In this document: positions 58,983 to 64,000 of the stretch, piece after piece
Position numbering within the stretch: the first letter of the stretch is position 1
Layout of the letters: the number at the start of each line of letters is the position of its first letter
From: Haloarcula mannanilytica
GTDB lineage: Archaea; Halobacteriota; Halobacteria; Halobacteriales; Haloarculaceae
NCBI RefSeq assembly: GCF_005406125.1
Contig: NZ_BIXZ01000003.1
Span: 1-64,000 of the forward strand
Direction: 5' to 3'
Length of the DNA stretch: 64,000 nt
The notes under the pieces: model-generated
What the model was told of the DNA's origin: nothing
The model's input: only the letters and a program-made list of their open reading frames with translations
Database searches by the model: none
Translations under genes and position numbers: made by a program

Positions 58983-60485
58983 ATGGCAACAGCGAGCGAG
59001 GACAGCGAGTCCACGTACGAGCAGTTCCTGGATCACGTCCGCCGCCTCCACTACATCGGAGACGCTGGTGGTGTCCTCAACTGGGACCAGCAGGTGATGA
59101 TGCCCGACGCCGGGACGCCGGCCCGGGCGAAGCAGACCTCCGCCATCTCGACGCTCCATCACGAACTGCTGACCGACGACGACCTGGCCGACTGGCTAGA
59201 CGAACTTGACGACGCCGACCTCGACGACGAGCAGGAGGCCGTCGTTCGGGAGGTCCGCCGGGACCACGAGCGGGCGACGAGGGTCCCCGCCGACCTCGTC
59301 GAACGCATTTCGGAGGCGTCCTCCAACGCCCTGCCGGTCTGGAAGGAGGCCAAGGCCGAGGACGACTTCGACGCGTTCGCCGACACGCTCGAAGAACTGG
59401 TCGACCTCCGCCGGGAGTACGCCGCGGCTATCGATCCCGACCGCGACCCCTACGAGGTGCTGTTCGAGGAGTACGAGCCGTATCTCGGCATCGACACCGC
59501 TGAGGACGTGCTGACGGAACTCCGTGACGCGCTCGTGCCGCTCATCGACGACATCGCCGACAGCGACGTGACGCTGGCCGACCCCTTCGAGGGCACCTAC
59601 GACGACGACACCCAGCACGATCTCGTCGAGACGGCGCTGGACGCGCTGGGATACGACTGGGACCGCGGCCGCCTCGACACCGCGCCCCATCCGTTCTCGA
59701 TGGGGACACAGTTCGACGCCCGCGTCACCACTCGCTTCACCCCCGAGGACCCGCTGGACGCGCTCGGGTCGACCATCCACGAGTTCGGCCACGCCACCTA
59801 CACACTCGGGCTCCCGCAAGAGCAGTACGGCACGCCGCTTGGCGACAACCGCGACCTCTCCGTCCACGAGTCACAGTCCCGCTTCTGGGAGAACCACGTC
59901 GGCCGCTCGAAGCCGTTCTGGGATTTCTTCGCCGACACCGCAAACGACCACCTCGGGACCGAAGCCACCGCACAGCAGTTCTACGAAGCGTCCAACGAGG
60001 TGTACGACGACAACCTCATCCGGGTCGAAGCAGACGAGCTAACGTATCACATGCACATCATCGTCCGCTTTGAAATCGAGCGGGACCTCATTCGCGGGGA
60101 CCTCGACGTAGCCGAGGTGCCCCAGGTCTGGAACGACAAGATGGAGGAGTATCTCGGTATCCGGCCTGACACCGACGCCGAGGGCTGCCTGCAGGACATC
60201 CACTGGACCAACGGGGCCTTCGGCTACTTCCCTACCTACACGCTCGGGTCGGTGCTGGCCGCGCAACTGGACCACCACGCCCGGCGGGACATCGACGGCT
60301 TCGACGACCACGTCCGCGCCGGCGAGTTCGGGCCGATCCACGACTGGCTCACTGAACACGTCCACCGGCACGGCGCTCGCTATCGGACCGACGACCTCGT
60401 TCGGGAAGCGACGGGGGAATCCTTCACCGCCGAGCACTTCCTCGACTACGTCGACGAGAAGTACCGAGAGCTATACGACTGCTAA
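58983..60485 (+). CDS. M32 family metallocarboxypeptidase
   Basis: The 500-residue enzyme has the HEFGH active site at residues 266-270, within STIHEFGHATYTLG, and downstream family segments RFWENHVGRSKPFWDFF, RVEADELTYHMHIIVRFEIERDLI and IHWTNGAFGYFPTYTLGSVLAAQL. M32 enzymes (Taq/Pfu carboxypeptidase 1 type) remove C-terminal residues with a Zn or Co ion, in the cytosol. Length is exactly that of the family. It stands alone after the formamidase-like gene. Confidence 0.94.
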   Translation: MATASEDSESTYEQFLDHVRRLHYIGDAGGVLNWDQQVMMPDAGTPARAKQTSAISTLHHELLTDDDLADWLDELDDADLDDEQEAVVREVRRDHERATRVPADLVERISEASSNALPVWKEAKAEDDFDAFADTLEELVDLRREYAAAIDPDRDPYEVLFEEYEPYLGIDTAEDVLTELRDALVPLIDDIADSDVTLADPFEGTYDDDTQHDLVETALDALGYDWDRGRLDTAPHPFSMGTQFDARVTTRFTPEDPLDALGSTIHEFGHATYTLGLPQEQYGTPLGDNRDLSVHESQSRFWENHVGRSKPFWDFFADTANDHLGTEATAQQFYEASNEVYDDNLIRVEADELTYHMHIIVRFEIERDLIRGDLDVAEVPQVWNDKMEEYLGIRPDTDAEGCLQDIHWTNGAFGYFPTYTLGSVLAAQLDHHARRDIDGFDDHVRAGEFGPIHDWLTEHVHRHGARYRTDDLVREATGESFTAEHFLDYVDEKYRELYDC

Positions 60486-60542
60486 CACGATGGGCGAAAC
60501 TCACCGTTCCAGATATCGTCTGTGATACTATTGGGTATCCCG

Positions 60543-60552
60543 TTTTTATATT
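60543..60552 (+). promoter_or_regulatory. TATA-like box of the transducer gene
   Basis: TTTTTATATT is 24-33 bases before ATG 60576, favouring that start over ATG 60567 or 60522. Confidence 0.5.
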
Positions 60553-60575
60553 CCCGTCCCATTTTGATGACTACT

Positions 60576-61562
60576 ATGGCCGAGAGACCGATGGAAAACG
60601 TAGCAGACCAAACAGGGTCGGGGATCGACGATGATATCGATGCGGATATCGAGGACGACATCGCGGAAGACATCGACACGGAAGCCGGCTACAGTCACGA
60701 GGCGGCGAGCCAGATCCAGACGATGCTTGCCGAACTAGAAGATTCGTCGGTCGGCATCGCCGAGGAGACCGACGACATCCGCGAACAGGCCGCCGAGCAG
60801 TATGAGGGGATGTCGGAGGTCGCAAACGAGATCTCGAACCTCTCGGCGTCGGTCGAACAGATCGCTTCCTCGGCGGAGGAGGTCTCCGCGGCCTCCCGCG
60901 AAGCGACGGAACTCGCCGAACGCGGGCAGGGGAACGCCGACGACGTTCACGAGGCAATGGAGAACATCCAGCAGGCGGCCGACAGCGTCGCCGAGGATGT
61001 CAAAACGATCCAGCAAAGCGTCCAGGAGATCGACGAGATCGTCGACGTGATCAACGACATCGCCGACCAGACGAACATGCTGGCGCTGAACGCGTCTATC
61101 GAGGCCGCTCGCGCAGGGGAAGCGGGCGAAGGGTTCGCCGTTGTCGCCAACGAGGTTAAGAGCCTCGCCGAGGAGTCACAGGAGCAGGCGACGACCATCG
61201 AGGGGATGATCGACGGCATCCAGGACGATACCGAAAACGCCGTCGAGAGCCTGGAAGAGAGCAACGAGGAGATCGACGAGGGTATCGACACCGTCGAGGA
61301 GTCGACTGAAATCCTCGAAGAAATCGACGACACCGTCCGCGAGGTCAACAACGGTATCGAGGAGGTCGCCACCGCCACGGACCAGCAGGCCGCCTCGACC
61401 GAGGAAGTCGCGAGCATGGTCGATCAGTCCACGACGGCCGCCGAGGGTATCGCCGACAGCACGGCCGACATCGCCGACGAATCTATGGAACAGACTGACC
61501 TCATCAGCGACATCAACCAGGCGATAGACGACCTCGTGGCGGACCTCCAGCGCAACAACTGA
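60576..61562 (+). CDS. Cytoplasmic methyl-accepting chemotaxis transducer without sensor domain
   Basis: The 328-residue protein has no transmembrane helix and no PAS, GAF or other sensor domain. After a 35-residue acidic head ([18 protein letters not shown]) almost all of it is the antiparallel coiled-coil signalling domain. Its hairpin tip, [38 protein letters not shown], is intact and binds CheA/CheW. Adaptation-helix Glu/Gln pairs are seen on both sides. It may receive its signal by complex formation with other transducers or a small-molecule-binding partner. No che genes are nearby. Confidence 0.88.
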   Translation: MAERPMENVADQTGSGIDDDIDADIEDDIAEDIDTEAGYSHEAASQIQTMLAELEDSSVGIAEETDDIREQAAEQYEGMSEVANEISNLSASVEQIASSAEEVSAASREATELAERGQGNADDVHEAMENIQQAADSVAEDVKTIQQSVQEIDEIVDVINDIADQTNMLALNASIEAARAGEAGEGFAVVANEVKSLAEESQEQATTIEGMIDGIQDDTENAVESLEESNEEIDEGIDTVEESTEILEEIDDTVREVNNGIEEVATATDQQAASTEEVASMVDQSTTAAEGIADSTADIADESMEQTDLISDINQAIDDLVADLQRNN

Positions 61563-61628
61563 GCGGCTAGCTGTTCTGGCCGTTTGTATCGGTACTGGGC
61601 TCGAATATGCTCCCACGATGAACCCGGC

Positions 61629-61637
61629 GTTTATTTC
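61629..61637 (+). promoter_or_regulatory. TATA-like box of ubaA
   Basis: GTTTATTTC is centred 26 bases before ATG 61659 and supports that start. Confidence 0.4.
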
Positions 61638-61658
61638 TCCGGGCTGCCAACCGTCGCT

Positions 61659-62474
61659 ATGCGACCGGATCTGGATCCCGAACAGCTTGACCGGTACTCC
61701 CGGCACATCATCATGAACGACGTGGGGCCGGAGGGCCAGGCCGCACTCCTTGACACCGACGTACTGGTCGTCGGGGCCGGCGGCCTCGGCGCACCAGTGC
61801 TTCAGTACCTCGCAGCCGCGGGCATCGGCCAGCTCGGCATCGTCGACGACGACACCGTCGAGCGGTCGAACCTCCAGCGGCAGGTCATCCACGGCGACGA
61901 CGACATCGGGCGGCCGAAAGTCGACAGTGCCGCCGAGTTCGTCACCGGCCTCAACCCCGACGTGACCGTCGACCGCCACGAGCTGCGGCTGGCGCGGGAG
62001 AACGCGACCGACCTGGTGGCCGACTACGACATCGTCGTCGACGCCTCCGACAATTTCGCCACGCGATTCCTCGTCAACGACGCCTGCACCCTCTCGGGCA
62101 CGCCCTTTTCCCACGGGGCGATCTTCCAGTTCGAGGGACAGGTGACGACCTTTTCCGGCGACAGCCCGTGTTACCGCTGTCTGTTCCCGGAAGCGCCGCC
62201 GGAGGGGACTGTCCCCGACTGCGCGACGGCGGGCGTCCTCGGTGTCCTGCCGGGGACTATCGGCTGCATGCAAGCGACCGAGGTCGTCAAGCTCGCTATG
62301 GACTACGGTGAAACGCTGGAGGGCCGGCTCATCGCCTACGACGCCGCGGAGATGTCCTTCGAGGAAATCCCCGTCGCCGCCAACCCCGACTGCCCGGTGT
62401 GTGGCGACGACCCGGCCATCGCCAGCGTCGCCGACGCCAGCTACGAGGGCCGCTGTTCGCTCGCTGAGGACTGA
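61659..62474 (+). CDS. ubaA: E1-like ubiquitin-activating enzyme homologue UbaA (MoeB/ThiF family)
   Basis: The 271-residue adenylyltransferase has the ATP-binding motif VVGAGGLGAPVLQYLAAAG, the RSNLQRQVI adenylation segment, DASDNFATRFLVNDAC, and two CxxC zinc pairs (CYRC and CPVC). The candidate catalytic cysteine is in PDCATAGVLG. In haloarchaea this one E1 activates ubiquitin-like SAMP proteins, both for protein conjugation and for sulfur transfer in tRNA thiolation and molybdopterin synthesis. It has no C-terminal rhodanese domain, so sulfur must come from a separate donor; rhodanese proteins occur elsewhere in the window. Confidence 0.9.
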   Translation: MRPDLDPEQLDRYSRHIIMNDVGPEGQAALLDTDVLVVGAGGLGAPVLQYLAAAGIGQLGIVDDDTVERSNLQRQVIHGDDDIGRPKVDSAAEFVTGLNPDVTVDRHELRLARENATDLVADYDIVVDASDNFATRFLVNDACTLSGTPFSHGAIFQFEGQVTTFSGDSPCYRCLFPEAPPEGTVPDCATAGVLGVLPGTIGCMQATEVVKLAMDYGETLEGRLIAYDAAEMSFEEIPVAANPDCPVCGDDPAIASVADASYEGRCSLAED

Positions 62475-62568
62475 CCGACTCGCTCCGTGCTGTTCCTCAA
62501 TTCTCACTGCTGATACTGGAGAACCGAGTTTTATGCGCCGATAGCCGTGATTCTCGGTACCGCCTCTC

Positions 62569-62940
62569 ATGTCCCGCCCTGACCACGCCTCCCACCCCCT
62601 CTCGGTTCGCCTCCGGAAGCCCGGCTACGTCGAACTCGTGTTCTCGCTGGTGCTCGTCTGGGGCTTCGGCGATGCGCTGTCGACGCTGTTTGCTGCCCGC
62701 TTTGCCGGCCCTGGGCTGGAAGCCAACCCCTGGATTCGAACTCTGTTGATTCACGAACCGCTGCTCGTCATCGCCCTGAAGATGGCTGTCGTCCTCTACG
62801 TCGGCGTCGTCCTGCTTGAGTGTCGTGACCTCGTCGAACGGGTCCCGCTGTGGCGAGCCTGGCTGCTCTCCATCGTGGCGCTCGGCGCGGCGGTCGTGGT
62901 CGGCAACACCTACGTTGGCCTGGCCGCAGCCGCCGCTTAG
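62569..62940 (+). CDS. DUF5658-like small membrane protein
   Basis: The 123-residue protein has three helices (about 22-42, 64-84 and 95-118). WGFGDALSTLFAARFAGPGLEANPWIRTL has the D-x2-ST and GxEANP pattern that I associate with DUF5658. A second conserved part is VIALKMAVVLYVGVVL. It ends with convergent overlap: its TAG and the stop of the BtuF-like gene share bases 62937-62940. Function unknown. Confidence 0.75.
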   Translation: MSRPDHASHPLSVRLRKPGYVELVFSLVLVWGFGDALSTLFAARFAGPGLEANPWIRTLLIHEPLLVIALKMAVVLYVGVVLLECRDLVERVPLWRAWLLSIVALGAAVVVGNTYVGLAAAAA

Positions 62941-63848
62941 GCCCGGACGGTCCTGAGTTCGACGGCGGCGTCCCGTGGCGGCGCGTCGAACAGATCCGGA
63001 TGGACGAGCGCCGCCAGGAACTCAAGCGTGTCCACGAGCCGCGGCCCCGAGCGGTTGACGTAGTGGTGGCCGTCCATTACGTAGGTCCGGCCTTCGCGGA
63101 CCGCGGTCAGGTCGTCGAAACCGGGGCGTTCGGTCAGGTCAGCGAGGTTCTCGCGGGTCTGTGCCACGTCGAACCCACACGGCGCGGCGACAAGCACCTC
63201 GGGGTCGTATTCGCGGACCTCCTCCCATTCGCGGGGTCGAGAGTGTGCGCCCCGTTCTTCCATCCCGTAGGTGCCACCTGCCGTCTCGACCATCCCGGGT
63301 ACCCAGTGCCCGGCGACCATCACCGGGTCCAGCCAGTCGAGCACCGCGACGCGGGGCGTCGTCTCGGCCCGTGCCGCAGTCGTCTTGATGGCCGCGACCC
63401 GGTCCCGGAGGTCCGCGACAAGTTCGGCGGCGCGGTCGTCGCACCCGACCGCTGCGCCGACCCGGTGGATTGACTCGAATAAGTCACCGAGGCTGTGAAC
63501 GTCGAGCGTCAGTACGTCGGCGTCCAGTCCTAACTCCTCAACGGCGTCGGCGACCAGCACGTGGTCGACGGCACACACGTCACAGACACCCTGGGTGATG
63601 ATGAGGTCCGGGTCAAGCGCCGCCAGCGTTTCGCGGTCGATGGCGTAGACGCCGTCGCTCTCCTCGGCGGCCGCGACCTGCTCGTTAATCTCGCCGCTGG
63701 AGGCTTCCGGGTCGACGCGCGACCGATTGACGGACGGCTTCTCGCGGGCCGCCGGCGGATGGTCGCATTCGTGTGAGACGCCGACCGGCTCAACGCCGAG
63801 CGCGTAGACGATTTCTGTCGCCGAGGGCAGCAGCGTGACGACTCGCAT
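62937..63848 (-). CDS. BtuF-like cobalamin/metal-chelate binding protein without signal peptide
   Basis: The 303-residue protein is a helical-backbone binding protein (MRVVTLLPSATEIVYALGVEPVGVSHECDHPP), with LDPDLIITQGVCDVCAVDH, VAVLDWLDPVMVAGHWVPGMVETAGG and GFDDLTAVREGRTYVMDGHHYVNRSGPRLVDTLEFLA. It fits the BtuF/cobalamin-binding group, but starts directly at the first strand with no signal peptide or lipobox. ATG 63848 is the family start. It may be a cytosolic corrinoid or heme binder, or be exported by an unrecognised route. No btuCD genes are adjacent in the window. Confidence 0.82.
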   Translation of the reverse strand: MRVVTLLPSATEIVYALGVEPVGVSHECDHPPAAREKPSVNRSRVDPEASSGEINEQVAAAEESDGVYAIDRETLAALDPDLIITQGVCDVCAVDHVLVADAVEELGLDADVLTLDVHSLGDLFESIHRVGAAVGCDDRAAELVADLRDRVAAIKTTAARAETTPRVAVLDWLDPVMVAGHWVPGMVETAGGTYGMEERGAHSRPREWEEVREYDPEVLVAAPCGFDVAQTRENLADLTERPGFDDLTAVREGRTYVMDGHHYVNRSGPRLVDTLEFLAALVHPDLFDAPPRDAAVELRTVRA

Positions 63849-63943
63849 ACCCCGACCTTGGACCGCGCGGACAAAAACCTGCGTCCACCACACCGCTCCC
63901 GTGCTTCGTTACGCTTACCGTCTGTCGCCGAGGAGACGCGGGC

Positions 63944-64000
63944 ATGGAAGTCAAGTCGAGACACCACCTCCGCTCGGACGAGGTCGACACCATCACGACG
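63944..64000 (+). CDS. PUA-domain RNA-binding protein, 5' end (partial)
   Basis: ATG 63944 opens a frame that leaves the window after 19 codons. The start MEVKSRHHLRSDEVDTITT matches, by memory, the N-terminus of an archaeal pre-PUA/PUA RNA-binding protein related to MCT-1/DUF1947 (usual form KVKSRHFLRKKE). Only about 19 residues can be seen, so domain content is inferred. Confidence 0.6.
   Translation, partial: MEVKSRHHLRSDEVDTITT

Overview
The window is chromosomal DNA from a haloarchaeon, most probably Haloarcula or a close relative. The reasons are the high GC content with strong GC bias at third codon positions, very acidic predicted proteins, and many genes with a TATA-like box about 25-30 bases before an ATG or GTG, the spacing of leaderless transcripts. 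Archaeal marker genes are also present: Sec61-beta, ABCE1/Rli1, archaemetzincin, FAU-1, F420H2:NADP oxidoreductase, UbaA and a PINc-ATPase-KH protein. The genus is an inference from protein style. No rRNA, tRNA or CRISPR array was recognised.

Layout. 1-120 is the tail of a TnpB (IS200/IS605 family) gene with its terminal hairpin. 0.28-4.4 kb holds a Bat-type regulator, a pilin-like protein, a dCTP deaminase/dUTPase-family enzyme and aconitase. 5-7.8 kb is a same-strand cluster: RimI-type acetyltransferase, two haloarchaeal proteins of unknown function, a membrane protein, a Nudix hydrolase and a rhodanese. 8-9.6 kb is a thiolase with its Zn-ribbon/OB-fold partner. 10.7-19.7 kb is a phosphate-uptake locus: pstS-pstC-pstA-pstB-phoU followed by an AbrB-PhoU fusion gene, with a second AbrB-PhoU fusion divergent from pstS. 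PstA is unusually large (884 aa).

19.8-27.6 kb contains a DUF433/DUF5615 toxin-antitoxin-like pair, thiE, a glutaredoxin, a short-chain dehydrogenase, a CNNM-CBS protein, a cupin, a membrane protein, a beta-CASP nuclease and two very short genes. 27.6-29.9 kb holds two divergent tandem-rhodanese genes. One has a 130-bp segment between 19-bp direct repeats at its 3' end, the other an overlapping 41-codon upstream ORF. 29.9-32.6 kb holds an AI-2E type permease, a geranylgeranyl-reductase family flavoprotein and a small membrane protein. 32.6-36.8 kb is a MoxR / DUF4129 / DUF58 operon in which the DUF58 protein is fused to an N-terminal membrane module.

36.8-49.9 kb holds a beta-propeller protein, uvrA, a LURP-one-like protein, an exported LVIVD protein with a PGF-CTERM-like tail, fau-1, Sec61-beta, thioredoxin, npdG, an HAD hydrolase, a UPF0146 protein and archaemetzincin. 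49.9-56.3 kb holds ABCE1 with an EMC6-like membrane protein, a winged-helix protein, an isochorismatase-like hydrolase, a YcgG-like protein and the PINc-ATPase. 56.4-64 kb ends with an M20 peptidase, a Tat-exported acetamidase/formamidase homologue, an M32 carboxypeptidase, a soluble chemotaxis transducer, ubaA, a small membrane protein, a BtuF-like protein without signal peptide and the start of a PUA-domain gene.

Systems. The phosphate locus is the largest coherent system: a lipoprotein binding subunit, two permeases, an ATPase and three PhoU-domain proteins, two of them with DNA-binding-type AbrB heads. UbaA, three rhodanese proteins, a thioredoxin and a glutaredoxin are sulfur-transfer or redox components, though not in one operon. 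Most of the remainder is core haloarchaeal metabolism, and no clearly new defence or mobile system was seen. The most unusual items are the enlarged PstA, the AbrB-PhoU pair with a shared upstream motif, the cassette at the rhodanese gene's end, the upstream ORF and the DUF58 fusion.
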